DNA of 31,685 nucleotides, taken from CAYLJO01 sp964383905. Its GTDB lineage: Bacteria; Acidobacteriota; Blastocatellia; Pyrinomonadales; Pyrinomonadaceae. The stretch covers positions 1 to 31,685 of the forward strand of contig CAYLJO010000050.1 of NCBI GenBank assembly GCA_964383905.1, written 5' to 3'. The notes below the pieces were generated by a model. That model ran no database searches. It worked only from the letters and a program-made list of their open reading frames with translations, and was not told where the DNA came from. Below, in pieces: positions 23,001 through 31,685 of the stretch; within the stretch, counting starts at the first letter, position 1; each line of letters opens with the position of its first letter. A program made the translations under genes and the position numbers.

Positions 23001-24551
23001 TTACTTTATGACCTCGATTAAAGCGAGGCTATGCGGTGGAAGCTCGAGAGTGGTCATCGCACCTGTGCCACCCGGGATCGGTCGCTCCTCGGGGGGAGGC
23101 AGTTCGGCTGCCTTCCGCAGTGACTCTAACTGCCGGAGGCTGGGATTATTCGGTCTGCCCATCGCTTCCCAGGCCGCGAGCGTTGACCCGTGATCGCGGT
23201 CGAGCAGGTGGATGCGGAGGCGATACCGCCCGACGAGCCCGTTGATCGCGAGCTTCACCCGCCGCCACGAACCGCCGCTCTCCGGCGGCGCGTAGTTCCA
23301 GACCGCGATGGCGAGCGAGCGATCGGCCCTGCGCGTGGCGAGCGCGGAGGTGGAATCGATCATGAGCCGCTCCTGGCCGAGCATGTGCAGCAGCTTGAAC
23401 GCATTGTATGAAGCCTTCGGAATATGTCCGGCTGCGATGAACCCGTACCCGCCGTAGAAAGGGGTCTTGACGACGCCTTGCTCTTCGAACACGTCCGAAA
23501 ACGTCCAGTAGGACATCATCTCGGTCATGCCATCACACTGCCGGATGTTATCGGCCAGCCACGCTCCCATATAAGGCGCATCGGTGACCTCGACCTCGTT
23601 CTTGTAGCTGGCATTGTATTCACTCCAGATAATCGGCAGATTCGGCCGGGCCGAACTCTTCACCTGGTCGTAGACCTTCTTGACGCTAAGCGCGACCATC
23701 CGGTCGCGCAGTATATCCTCGTTAGTGCCGAAAACATCACGGGCGAGATCATTGGCGTAGACGTGCGTTGAGACGAAATCGACCGGCGCGCCCGTGGCGA
23801 CACAGTGTTTAATGAACCGATCTATCCAGGCCGCCTGAGCAGTCGCCGGGCCGCCGACACGCAGCCCGGCATTAACACGCTTGACGGCCCGCGACGTATG
23901 GTCATACAGCTCATAATAAGTCGCCTCTTTCGGCTCGCCGGTCCAGAAATCGATGTTCGGCTCGTTCCACACTTCAAAGTACCACCGCGCGACCTCGTCA
24001 ATGCCGTAGCGGTCGACGAGGTGCCTGGTGAACCGGTAAACCAATTCGTCCCATTTGTCGTAGCTTTTGGGCGGCGACGGAAACGGCCTGTACCAGAAGG
24101 CGTGCGGCTCCCGGCGGGCGGCCAGCTTCGCCGGCATGAAACTGAGCTCGACGAAGGGGCGGACACCATTCTCCAGCAGGCCGTCATAAATCTGATCCAC
24201 ATAAGAGAAGTTATAGAGGGGTCTTCCCTGTTGATCCTCATCATAGACCCCGACCTCATCATGGAAGATGGCGTGGAAGCGAACGTACTCGAGACCGGTG
24301 ATGCGCTTCACGTCGCGCAGGTCGCGGCGGTAGCCGTCGCGCAGCGAAAGGATGGCGCGCCCGGAGCCGAACATGCGCTCCCAGAAGTGCGGGAAAGGCC
24401 GACCCGCTGCGCGTGCGTCGACGGTGACCGTCTCAGTCGACGAGAGAGGCTGTGAAGACTGGGCGGGTACAGGGCCTGCGATCAGAGAGAGAAGCAAGAG
24501 GGCCCCACACACGGGGCGCCATAAGGCCGATGCGCGGCTTGATTTGAACAT
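23001..24551 (-). CDS. Secreted glycoside hydrolase family 39-like protein
   Basis: Predicted retaining glycosidase, probably beta-xylosidase-like or acting on a related plant or microbial sugar. A signal peptide occupies residues 1-30 (core LLLLSLIAGPVPAQ). The (beta/alpha)8 barrel follows: LEYVRFHAIFHDEVGVY, VRPFVELSFMP, the acid/base Glu197 in YFEVWNEPNID, VDFVSTHVYAND, and nucleophile Glu311 in PIIWSEYNAS. Both positions match GH39. A C-terminal beta-sandwich (about 415-516) ends in LPPHSLALIEVIK. The length of 516 aa is usual. It lies 80 nt upstream of mtnB on the same strand, with no functional link to salvage. Confidence 0.9.
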   Translation of the reverse strand: MFKSSRASALWRPVCGALLLLSLIAGPVPAQSSQPLSSTETVTVDARAAGRPFPHFWERMFGSGRAILSLRDGYRRDLRDVKRITGLEYVRFHAIFHDEVGVYDEDQQGRPLYNFSYVDQIYDGLLENGVRPFVELSFMPAKLAARREPHAFWYRPFPSPPKSYDKWDELVYRFTRHLVDRYGIDEVARWYFEVWNEPNIDFWTGEPKEATYYELYDHTSRAVKRVNAGLRVGGPATAQAAWIDRFIKHCVATGAPVDFVSTHVYANDLARDVFGTNEDILRDRMVALSVKKVYDQVKSSARPNLPIIWSEYNASYKNEVEVTDAPYMGAWLADNIRQCDGMTEMMSYWTFSDVFEEQGVVKTPFYGGYGFIAAGHIPKASYNAFKLLHMLGQERLMIDSTSALATRRADRSLAIAVWNYAPPESGGSWRRVKLAINGLVGRYRLRIHLLDRDHGSTLAAWEAMGRPNNPSLRQLESLRKAAELPPPEERPIPGGTGAMTTLELPPHSLALIEVIK

Positions 24552-24821
24552 GGCGATATAATCCCAATTGATTCAGAAGTTTCATACCAGTAACGCTTAG
24601 GTTTACAGCCCCTTCCCCTGTAACCGTTCAGCCCCTGATCTAAGAGGAATCAGGCACCAGGCAGATGGATCGAGCATCGCCGCTCTTCCACTGACATACC
24701 GCCATCAAATATTCCAACCCATCGTGTCCCGGTTGCTGCAGACTTGCCACCGCCGTCAAGATCCGCTCCACGAAGCGAGTTCCCGCGCGGCGCGGGACTG
24801 GCGGGCACAATAGATTGCTGT
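24552..24821. other. Intergenic region without recognisable gene
   Basis: 270 bp between the GH39 start and the GNAT stop. The only structure seen is a 6-bp hairpin (CCTGAT/ATCAGG, 24634-24654). Short reverse frames running in from the GNAT gene have no family character. Confidence 0.5.
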
Positions 24822-25265
24822 TCAGATAAGGCCAAGACGGTAGCGGCACTTTTCTCGTTCGCCGTCCTGATACATGTCGCTGCTTTCTGGTATCCTTACC
24901 ACTTCTACAAGAACACCCCCTAAGCGTTCGCATGTGCGTCGTGAAGGATAATTTTCGGGGTCACAGGTGATCCACAGCGTTCGAAACCCGTGTGCCTTGG
25001 CAAAAGGCAAGAGGAGCCGGCACGCCCGTTCTGCAAGGTGATGGCCGCGAAATGCCGGATCGACGTTGTACCCGAAATTCCCTGCGTAGCAGTCCACATC
25101 TGTATTAGACCCGGCGCGAAACCTGATCCCACCGACAACGCGCCCGTCGATCCGCATGTCGAACAGGTAGGTAGGCGCCGTGCCCTTTGCTGTGTCCGCC
25201 GGCATCTGGCGCGACAACAGCAGTTCCAGCTCTCCGTCGGACAAGTTACCGGGGCTTAGGAACAT
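24822..25265 (-). CDS. GNAT-family N-acetyltransferase
   Basis: Predicted acetyl-CoA-dependent acetyltransferase, 147 aa, single domain. Beta4 and the acetyl-CoA loop are visible in FGYNVDPAFRGHHLAERACR, where R/Q-x-x-G-x-G/A appears as RGHHLA, a variant. GFRTLWITCDPENYPSRRTC follows, with the Asn-x-x-Ser pattern typical of GNAT motif B. The family resembles predicted acetyltransferases of unknown substrate that open with a loop about sugars or amino acids. The variant RGHHLA keeps the first Gly. Start ATG 25265. No neighbours on the same strand closer than 270 bp. Confidence 0.85.
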   Translation of the reverse strand: MFLSPGNLSDGELELLLSRQMPADTAKGTAPTYLFDMRIDGRVVGGIRFRAGSNTDVDCYAGNFGYNVDPAFRGHHLAERACRLLLPFAKAHGFRTLWITCDPENYPSRRTCERLGGVLVEVVRIPESSDMYQDGEREKCRYRLGLI

Positions 25266-25543
25266 GAAAGCTCGGCCCTCGTTAGTGATTTCTCCCTCTC
25301 CGCGAGGTTGCGCAATCTCAAGTATTGTTCACGTATTCAACATACCACATGAGCGGCAGTCCCATAAGCTGTTGAAAGCGGTCGTCACGTCACCCTGCTC
25401 GCCCCGGCAAATGAATATCTCGAGCGGCCGGTCGGCAGCATCCGAAGGAAGAAGCTTTTGTCTCCGGATAGAATTTTCGAGAGGCGCAGGTGTATCGAGT
25501 TAGAGGTGAACCTGGATTTAGCCAAGGACGGCCATAAAAAAAC

Positions 25544-25581
25544 TTGACCAGAGTTCAATCAGGTGCTATAAAGTACTTTAT
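25544..25581 (+). promoter_or_regulatory. Sigma70 promoter overlapped by a palindromic operator candidate
   Basis: TTGACC (25544-25549), a 17-nt spacer and TATAAA (25567-25572) form a near-consensus promoter. A perfect 14-bp palindrome ATAAAGTACTTTAT (25568-25581) covers the -10 and the predicted start site, an ideal place for a dimeric repressor. The ATG of the ADOP permease is at 25583, so the mRNA would have a leader of only about 3 nt. The promoter is seen directly; the operator role is inference. Confidence 0.72.
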
Positions 25582-25582
25582 C

Positions 25583-28087
25583 ATGCAAAGAGCCTTTAAG
25601 GTTTTCACTCATTACAGAGGTGGTGGCGCGGGGACTCTCCTTCAAGATCTACGTTACGGCTTGCGGATGATGCTCAAGAGCCCCGGCTTCATGACTGGCG
25701 TGATTGTCTCTCTCGCTTTAGGCATCGGTCTCAATGCCACGATTTTCAGCCTCGCCAATGCGCTGTTACTAAGACCGTTGCCCGCGGTCGGGGAGCCCGA
25801 TCGCCTGGTGGCCCTTTACGACACCAGGCAGGGAAGTGGCTACTACAACGTGTCATACCCAGATTACGCCTACTACCGAGATCATAACCATGTCTTCTCG
25901 GGGATGACCGCGCACTGGCCAACGCCGTTTGCGATGAGGAGCGGGGAGAACGACGGCGGGCCCTCAAAGGTAGACGGGGCAATCGTCTCCGGCAATTACT
26001 TCTCGGTGCTTGGGGTCAGGCCGGCACTGGGCCGCTTCTTCCTTCCGGAGGAAGACCTTACTCCAGGCACGCGTCCCGTTGCCGTGATCAGCCACGGACT
26101 TTGGCAACGCCGTTTTGACTCCGATCCCGAGTTGATCGGGAAAGCACTCACCTTGAATGGCCAAAGCTTCACCGTGGTTGGAATCGCCCCTGAGGGCTTC
26201 ACCGGTGCAATGACCGCACTCGCGGCCGATATTTGGGTGCCGGTGATGATGCAGGCCGTGGCGATGCCCGGGGCCGGCGACCTCAACCGAAATCCTAATA
26301 TGTTGTATCTCATGGTCGTGGGGCGGCTGAAGCCCGGCATCAGCCTGAAAGAGGCCCGGGCGGAGATGGGCATCCTCGCTCGCCAACTCGAACAAGCCTT
26401 TCCGGAGACGAACAGAGGGCGGGGAGTGACTCTCGCTCCCGCCAACGGCGTCCATCCTGCTCTTCGCGGTATCGTCTCGGCTTTCCTGGCGATTCTGATG
26501 GGCGTCGTAGTAATCGTTCTGCTCATCTCTTCAGCCAACGTGGCTAACCTGTTGCTGGCCAGGGCGACAGCGCGCCGGAAGGAGATCGCGGTCCGCCTTG
26601 CTCTCGGCGCGGGCCGCTTCCGCATCATCCGTCAGCTCCTCACCGAGAGCGTACTGCTGGCCGTCATCGGCGGGGCCGCCGGGCTCCTGATGGCAAGCTG
26701 GGCGACCGACCTACTGTTAAGGTTAATGCCACCAATCGGCATTCCACTCGCACTCAATCTGAGGCCTGACATCCGGGTACTCTGCTTTACGCTGCTTGTC
26801 TCGCTGATAACCGGGCTGATATTTGGCTCGGCGCCCGCGCTCTCTGCCACCAAGCCTGATCTGGCTCAGGCACTCAAGAACGACGAAGGGGCTGGAGGCT
26901 ATCGCAAGTCGCGCATGCGTAACCTACTCGTGATCGCCCAAGTTACGCTGTCACTGGTGCTCCTGATCGGCGCCGGGCTTCTCGTGAGAAGCTTAAGGAA
27001 CGCGCAGACGTTCAGTCCTGGTTTTGATCCTTCTCATATCATCGTCCTGTCCTTAGACCCTCACCTGCTGGGTTACGACAGGGCGAAGGTTGAAGCCTTG
27101 TACCGGGACATAGTCGCGCGCGTCGAATCTTTACCCGGGGTGCAATCGGCCAGCGTGGCGGATTTCGTACCGCTCGGCTCTCGGGGTGACTCGGTTGGCG
27201 TTGTGGTGGCGGGGTCGGAGCTCACGCCCGATCAAGAGCCACCCTCCATTCAATACAACGTGGTCGGACCCAACTACTTCCAGACCATGGGTATCCCTTT
27301 GCTGCATGGGCGCGCCTTCGGCGAGCAGGACCGGCGGGGCGCTCCTGGCGTGGTGATTGTTAACGAGGAGATGGCACGTAAATATTGGCCGGGAGAGGAC
27401 GCAGTCGGCAAGCGGTTGCGCATCAGGCGTGGGGATTTTGAGGTGATCGGCGTGGCGAAGCGGATCAAGTACCACTCCTTAGTGGAGGACGCTCGCCCCT
27501 TCCTTTACCTGCCGTTGCTCCAGAGCGATGCGGCACAGATCCCCATATCGGAGATGACATTGCACGTGCGGACGAGTGCTGACCTGCGCACGGTGTTGGC
27601 CGCCGTTCGGGGCGAGGTGCGGGCGTTGGATCCGAATCTGCCCCTCTTTGATGTTCAGCCTCTGACGGAAAGCATGCGCTTCTCGCTGATCCCGACGCGA
27701 CTGGCAGGCCTCCTCCTCGGGGTCTCCGGGCTGCTTGCGCTGCTCATCGCGGCGGTGGGAATTTACGCCCTGTTCGCTTATACGGTGAGCCAGCGCACGC
27801 GCGAGATCGGCATTCGGATGGCGCTCGGGGCGCAAACGGGCGACGTGCTTCAACTGGTGGTAAGGCAGGGAATGACCTTGGTTTTGACCGGCATTGGAGC
27901 CGGCTTGGTTGGAGCGTTGATCATGACACGGGTGCTGTCGAGCCTACTATACGGTGTCGGCGCAACCGACCCTCCTACTTTTATCGGCGTCTCGCTGCTG
28001 TTGGTCGGTGTGGCGCTCCTCGCCTGCTACATGCCGGCGCGCAGGGCTGCAAAAGTTGATCCACTGGTTGCCCTGCGGTATGAATAG
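25583..28087 (+). CDS. ADOP-type ABC permease (MacB/FtsX family)
   Basis: Acidobacterial 'duplicated orphan permease': a long fused permease with no ATPase encoded nearby; mechanism and substrate unknown. Start ATG 25583 is 1 nt after the palindrome; an alternative TTG at 25544 lies within the -35 box and is rejected. The family opening LLQDLRYGLRMMLKSPGFM is followed by membrane helix 1, then MacB-like periplasmic domain 1 (about 60-300), FtsX domain 1 (AILMGVVVIVLLISSANVAN, RKEIAVRLALGAGR), a second helix (RNLLVIAQVTLSLVLLIGAG), periplasmic domain 2, and FtsX domain 2 (RTREIGIRMALGAQTGDVLQ). It ends MPARRAAKVDPLVALRYE. At 834 aa it is full length. Confidence 0.93.
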   Translation: MQRAFKVFTHYRGGGAGTLLQDLRYGLRMMLKSPGFMTGVIVSLALGIGLNATIFSLANALLLRPLPAVGEPDRLVALYDTRQGSGYYNVSYPDYAYYRDHNHVFSGMTAHWPTPFAMRSGENDGGPSKVDGAIVSGNYFSVLGVRPALGRFFLPEEDLTPGTRPVAVISHGLWQRRFDSDPELIGKALTLNGQSFTVVGIAPEGFTGAMTALAADIWVPVMMQAVAMPGAGDLNRNPNMLYLMVVGRLKPGISLKEARAEMGILARQLEQAFPETNRGRGVTLAPANGVHPALRGIVSAFLAILMGVVVIVLLISSANVANLLLARATARRKEIAVRLALGAGRFRIIRQLLTESVLLAVIGGAAGLLMASWATDLLLRLMPPIGIPLALNLRPDIRVLCFTLLVSLITGLIFGSAPALSATKPDLAQALKNDEGAGGYRKSRMRNLLVIAQVTLSLVLLIGAGLLVRSLRNAQTFSPGFDPSHIIVLSLDPHLLGYDRAKVEALYRDIVARVESLPGVQSASVADFVPLGSRGDSVGVVVAGSELTPDQEPPSIQYNVVGPNYFQTMGIPLLHGRAFGEQDRRGAPGVVIVNEEMARKYWPGEDAVGKRLRIRRGDFEVIGVAKRIKYHSLVEDARPFLYLPLLQSDAAQIPISEMTLHVRTSADLRTVLAAVRGEVRALDPNLPLFDVQPLTESMRFSLIPTRLAGLLLGVSGLLALLIAAVGIYALFAYTVSQRTREIGIRMALGAQTGDVLQLVVRQGMTLVLTGIGAGLVGALIMTRVLSSLLYGVGATDPPTFIGVSLLLVGVALLACYMPARRAAKVDPLVALRYE

Positions 28088-28537
28088 GTTTCAACTGGAT
28101 GACAAGAGCGGAACCCGCTTTAGCAAAGCTAAACATCAGGGGTAGGGATAGGTCGTAGTGAACGATCGCTTGATCAACTTGACCGAGTTGTGTCAGTCAG
28201 CTTGACCAAGAAAGCTATCGGCACGTATGACACCCGCCGGCAATCCAGGCATTTCTCTCAGTTACGCCCACAATAAGACGCGGCATATCGTTCGCAAGGC
28301 GAACTGCGCGCTCAGCTTCTGTGTCGAGCGCGTTGTTTCAAATTTCATCGGCACCGTCACCGATAAAGGCTCACTCCGCGCGAAAGCCGGAGGCGGCACG
28401 TGCTCACCAACCTAAGTTCCTCTGAGAATAGGGTAGTGGGAGTCCCCCGAAGAGACGTTGCCCTGAAGAGGCAAACCATCCAGCCGCTCTTCACACATCT
28501 TATGTGGGAGGACTGGCCGTTCTTCGGGGACATAACA
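28088..28537. other. Intergenic region before the subtilase gene
   Basis: 450 bp with no recognisable gene. A small hairpin TTTAGC/GCTAAA with a 3-nt loop lies near 28118-28132 without a T-tract and may end ADOP transcription. Two similar segments CTTGATCAACTTGACC and CAGCTTGACCAAG occur between 28167 and 28210. Short forward frames have no family character. Confidence 0.45.
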
Positions 28538-30424
28538 ATGAGAGCGACGGAACATTCCCGCACCCTGGCCTGGCTCATCACCTCCTGCCTACTCATCTCG
28601 TCATTGACGACCTTCTCGGTAAGCGAGCGCGCGAGTGCGCAATCCGACCGGGACGAGCATCAAACCGAAAAAGTCTCCTCTGACCTGCGCGAGCGTGTGA
28701 ATAGCGCACGCTCGGCGGATGAAAGAGTCCGCGTCATCCTTCAGATCGACGGGGAGGCGAGCGATGAGCTTAAAGCCCTCCTTCGGCGCGACGGGGTGCG
28801 CATCAAACGGCATCACCGAAGCTTTGGGACGCGTGTGGTTGAATTGCCGGCCGGCATCGTCACGGAGTTGGCCCGTTACAGTGAAGTGTCCTTCGTCTCT
28901 CCGGACAGAGAGATCAAAGCGCATGGCCACATCGAGACCACCACGGGCGCGGCGGTCATGCGCCAGGAGCAGGGGAACGGGGGCTTCAACGGCGCCGGAA
29001 TCGGCATCGCCGTGATTGATTCCGGTGTCGATAACTCTCACGAAGCGTTATCAGGAAGTAGTGGCACAAGCCGCGTCGTCGCAAATGTTGATTTCACCGG
29101 GGAGGGGGTGTTAACGAATGACCCTTACGGCCACGGCACCCACGTCGCTTCACTGGCCGCAGGCAATAGTCTCGTCCTGAGCGGCGCGTACACGGGCATT
29201 GCGCCTAATGCCAACATCATCAACCTTCGCGTGCTGAACTCACAAGGCACGGGCTCGACATCCGCGTTGTTGAGTGCTTTGGATTGGGTGATGACTAACC
29301 GCTCGGCTTACAACATCCGTGTCGTCAACATGAGTCTCGGCGCGCCGGCCGGTGATTCTTACAAGAATGATCCGGTCTGCAGGGCCGTGCGTCGCCTGGT
29401 CGATAACGGGATCGTCGCCGTGGCCGCCGCCGGTAATAACGGTAAGGACAGCCTCGGCAATAAGATTTACGGAGGCATACACACTCCCGGTAATGAGCCT
29501 TCCGCGATCACCGTCGGCGCCAGCAACACCTACGGGACGGACGTGCGCGGCGACGATAGCATAACCACTTTCAGCTCGCGCGGGCCGACGCGCAGTTATT
29601 ATACGGATCTGCTTGGCGTTAAGCACTACGACAATCTCATCAAGCCCGACCTGGTCGCGCCCGGTAACAAGATAGTTGCCGCTGAGTCGAAGAATAACTA
29701 TCTCGTCACCACTTATCCGCAGTTGGACGCCGCCGTGAGTACACTGGCGGACGGAAAGATGATGTACATGAGCGGCACATCAATGGCCGCGCCGATCGTG
29801 GCGGGCGCGGCGGCCCTCATGCTGCAGGCCAACCCCAATCTGACGCCGAATATGGTGAAAGCGATCTTGATGTACACGGCGCAGCCGCTCGCCGGCTTTA
29901 ATCAATTCGAACAAGGCGCGGGCCAGATCAACGTCGAGGGCGCGGTGCGGATGGCGCAACTCATACGCACCGATCTCGCGGCGACGACGGCGGTCGGGTC
30001 GCCGCTCTTGAAAAGCGCGCTGCCCGTCCCGCAGACGACCATTGCCGGCCAGACCTTCACGTGGTCACAAGGTCTGATCCTGGATCACACTTATGCCGCC
30101 GGCGCCGATCTCTTCACCAAATACCAGAAGATTTACGGCGTGAGCTCCCTTCTCAGCGACGGCGTCCTGCTCAGCAATGGGGTGCTGATCAGCAATACGG
30201 CCGTGTTGTCAGACGGCGTCCTGCTGGGCAGCAACATCCTCACCAGCAGCGGTAACACGATCGGCGACGGCGCGGTGTTTTGCAGCACCAGTGTGCTGCT
30301 TGGCGATGGCACTACTCTAAGTGGCAACACCTTTTTAGGCGATGGCACACTGATCAGTGACGGCGTCCTGATCAGCAATAGCGTTATTGCCGGCGACGGT
30401 GTGCTGATAAGTAATAAACATTGA
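28538..30424 (+). CDS. Secreted subtilisin-like protease with hexapeptide-repeat tail
   Basis: Exported serine endopeptidase of family S8. ATG 28538 was chosen (GGGGA 7 nt upstream, followed by signal peptide MRATEHSRTLAW...ERASAQ) over the ATG at 28400. An inhibitor-I9-like propeptide spans about residues 60-125. The catalytic domain has Asp161 in VIDSGVDNSH, His199 in GHGTHVAS, oxyanion Asn300 in VAAAGNNG and Ser415 in MSGTSMAAPIVAG; the triad is complete. From about 537 to the end (628) the protein is a run of six-residue units such as LLSDGV, LLSNGV, LISDGV and LISNSV, consistent with a left-handed beta-helix or surface tail. Length without the tail is usual for the family. It stands alone. 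Confidence 0.93.
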   Translation: MRATEHSRTLAWLITSCLLISSLTTFSVSERASAQSDRDEHQTEKVSSDLRERVNSARSADERVRVILQIDGEASDELKALLRRDGVRIKRHHRSFGTRVVELPAGIVTELARYSEVSFVSPDREIKAHGHIETTTGAAVMRQEQGNGGFNGAGIGIAVIDSGVDNSHEALSGSSGTSRVVANVDFTGEGVLTNDPYGHGTHVASLAAGNSLVLSGAYTGIAPNANIINLRVLNSQGTGSTSALLSALDWVMTNRSAYNIRVVNMSLGAPAGDSYKNDPVCRAVRRLVDNGIVAVAAAGNNGKDSLGNKIYGGIHTPGNEPSAITVGASNTYGTDVRGDDSITTFSSRGPTRSYYTDLLGVKHYDNLIKPDLVAPGNKIVAAESKNNYLVTTYPQLDAAVSTLADGKMMYMSGTSMAAPIVAGAAALMLQANPNLTPNMVKAILMYTAQPLAGFNQFEQGAGQINVEGAVRMAQLIRTDLAATTAVGSPLLKSALPVPQTTIAGQTFTWSQGLILDHTYAAGADLFTKYQKIYGVSSLLSDGVLLSNGVLISNTAVLSDGVLLGSNILTSSGNTIGDGAVFCSTSVLLGDGTTLSGNTFLGDGTLISDGVLISNSVIAGDGVLISNKH

Positions 30425-30514
30425 GCCGGTTGCCCAAGTAACTGCGACCGCTAATCCGGGCCAATCCGGTTTTAGTGAACTGGTAATCAGCAACCCACGG
30501 GGGAGTAGCTGCAC

Positions 30515-31423
30515 ATGTATTCATCAGTTGTAACGGCGAAAAGCACAGCCAAAGAGAGTGCGCCACAATCACCGACAGCCGGGGCCGGCGCTGCGGCAGC
30601 CCGCCCGCTTGCCGATGAGCACCGGGACGAGGTCCTCACTTTCCTCGCCGCGCGCCCCATTCACACTATTATGATGTCCGGCTTCATTCGGGATAACGGT
30701 CTGGTCAGCCCGCTCAACCGCGGGTCGTTTTATGCCTACCGTGACACGAAAGGCGGGATCGAAGGCGTGGCCCTGATCGGCGAGGTGACGCTGCTCGAGG
30801 CCCGCACCGAAGCAGCCCTGGCAGCCTTCGCGCGCATCGCGCAAGGGTACTTGAACGGCTATATCATCATCGGTGAGCAGGAGAAGGTCGAGCGCTTTTG
30901 GACTTACTACGCCGAAGCCGGTCAACCTCCGCGGCTGTTCTGCCGGGAGTTATTGTATGAGCTGCGCCGGCCCGCAGCAGCCTGTGAGCCTGTGCGGGGC
31001 TTGCGCGTGGCCGCTCACGGCGACCTCGAGGCGGTGATGAAGGTGCACGCCGAGATGGCCTACCGGGAAAGCGGGATTGACCCGCGCGAGGCCGACCCCC
31101 AAGGCTTCCGCCAGCGGTGTATGCGTCGCATCGAGCAGGGGCGTGTGTGGGTATTAACGGAGAATGAACGCCTGATCTTTAAAGCCGACATCATTTCTGA
31201 AAGCCCTGAAGTTATTTACCTCGAGGGCCTCTATGTCAACCCGGGAGAGCGCGGCCAAGGGTATGGGGTTCGCTGCCTTTCCCAGTTGAGTCGCACTCTT
31301 TTGGGTCGCGCCGGATCCATCTGCCTCCTCGTCAACGAGCAGAACCGCGAAGCCCGGTCGCTCTATCACAAAGCCAACTACCGGCTTCGAAGCCGCTACG
31401 ACACGATCTTTTTGCAACGGTAA
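30515..31423 (+). CDS. GNAT acetyltransferase with extended N-terminal domain
   Basis: Predicted cytoplasmic acetyltransferase of 302 aa. ATG 30515 is preceded by GGGGGAG at a suitable distance. After an Ala/Pro-rich leader (about 1-30), residues 35-160 form a DUF4081-like N-terminal domain (HRDEVLTFLAARPIHTIMMS, GFIRDNG). A typical GNAT catalytic domain follows (about 165-300), with VIYLEGLYVNPGERGQGYGV carrying the RGQGYG acetyl-CoA loop and ICLLVNEQNREARSLYHKAN for motif B. The acceptor is unknown. It lies 90 nt after the subtilase gene, probably independent. Confidence 0.87.
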   Translation: MYSSVVTAKSTAKESAPQSPTAGAGAAAARPLADEHRDEVLTFLAARPIHTIMMSGFIRDNGLVSPLNRGSFYAYRDTKGGIEGVALIGEVTLLEARTEAALAAFARIAQGYLNGYIIIGEQEKVERFWTYYAEAGQPPRLFCRELLYELRRPAAACEPVRGLRVAAHGDLEAVMKVHAEMAYRESGIDPREADPQGFRQRCMRRIEQGRVWVLTENERLIFKADIISESPEVIYLEGLYVNPGERGQGYGVRCLSQLSRTLLGRAGSICLLVNEQNREARSLYHKANYRLRSRYDTIFLQR

Positions 31424-31483
31424 GCCGTCAAGACCGCACCACAAAACCCGTAAATTCCGGTTCAAGTTTGAAGGGAAGATCTG

Positions 31484-31685
31484 ATGAGCAAGCAGCATTA
31501 TGTCAAACCTTTTACGAGGCTGATCGTGACACTTGGCGCCATAGTCTGCCTCTTCTCCGCCTATAACTTACCCGTCTCGCGGCTCGACGGGCGCCTCCTG
31601 CTCCTGGCGCTTTTCACGATCGTTTTCGCCTCGCGCCTCACGATCCAGATCCCGCGGGCCAAGGTGCATAGTACGGTCTCCGATT
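31484..31685 (+). CDS. Membrane protein N-terminus, cut by the window edge
   Basis: ATG 31484 with AAGGGAAG 5 nt upstream starts MSKQHYVKPFTRLIVTLG, then hydrophobic stretches GAIVCLFSAYNL and LLLLALFTIVFASRLTIQIP, then RAKVHSTVSD at the edge. Only 67 codons are visible. This resembles the N-terminal membrane domain found ahead of HD-GYP, GGDEF or histidine-kinase output domains in Acidobacteriota, which is a guess from the pattern. The output domain lies outside the window. Confidence 0.7.
   Translation, partial: MSKQHYVKPFTRLIVTLGAIVCLFSAYNLPVSRLDGRLLLLALFTIVFASRLTIQIPRAKVHSTVSD

Noticed and set aside
23805..24455. 216-codon forward frame opposite the GH39 gene
   Set aside because: No domain or signal; the reverse strand has both catalytic Glu motifs of a glycosidase.
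24634..24654. Small hairpin as terminator of the GNAT gene
   Set aside because: Stem of only 6 bp and no T-tract on the relevant strand.

Overview
The window most resembles a chromosomal segment of an Acidobacteriota bacterium, probably Blastocatellia/Pyrinomonadaceae-like. This is inferred from gene content, not from a marker gene. The indicators are an Oar-type TonB-dependent receptor with an N-terminal carboxypeptidase-regulatory domain, an 847-codon MacB/FtsX-type 'ADOP' permease, a subtilase with a SDGVLIS-type tail, and dispersed CACAGAG-type and palindromic repeats. No rRNA, tRNA, CRISPR array or complete insertion sequence was seen.

Left third (1-11126, + strand): a phosphate-starvation block. 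It holds a secreted HExxH protein, a large Oar-like outer-membrane receptor, a stand-alone winged-helix protein, then pstS-pstC-pstA-pstB-phoU-phoB. Three transcription units here (236, 1397 and 5247) are each preceded by TTAACA-like hexamers repeated every 11 bp, the architecture of a Pho box. In the oar and pst promoters a -10-like hexamer follows the last repeat after exactly 9 nt, and both share the 9-mer CACCTTTGC just downstream. I read this as one Pho regulon combining outer-membrane uptake, periplasmic capture, inner-membrane ABC import and control. No phoR kinase gene is present.

Middle (11127-16571): a scarred region. A low-affinity phosphate transporter (Pit) survives only as a C-terminal remnant with an in-frame stop. 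Next come a phage/plasmid-type zinc-ribbon gene, an MltF-like lytic transglycosylase, a C-terminal comEC remnant, an RlmD-like rRNA methyltransferase and degenerate dispersed repeats.

Right-middle (16572-25265, - strand): a cofactor cluster birA / acyl-CoA thioesterase / UGT-like glycosyltransferase / coaX / conserved hypothetical; the methionine-salvage genes mtnB-mtnD-mtnC; a secreted GH39 glycosidase; and a GNAT acetyltransferase.

Right end (25266-31685, + strand): an ADOP permease with a near-consensus promoter overlapped by a 14-bp palindrome and almost no leader; a secreted subtilisin-like protease with a hexapeptide-repeat tail; a second GNAT protein; and the first 67 codons of a membrane protein cut by the window edge.
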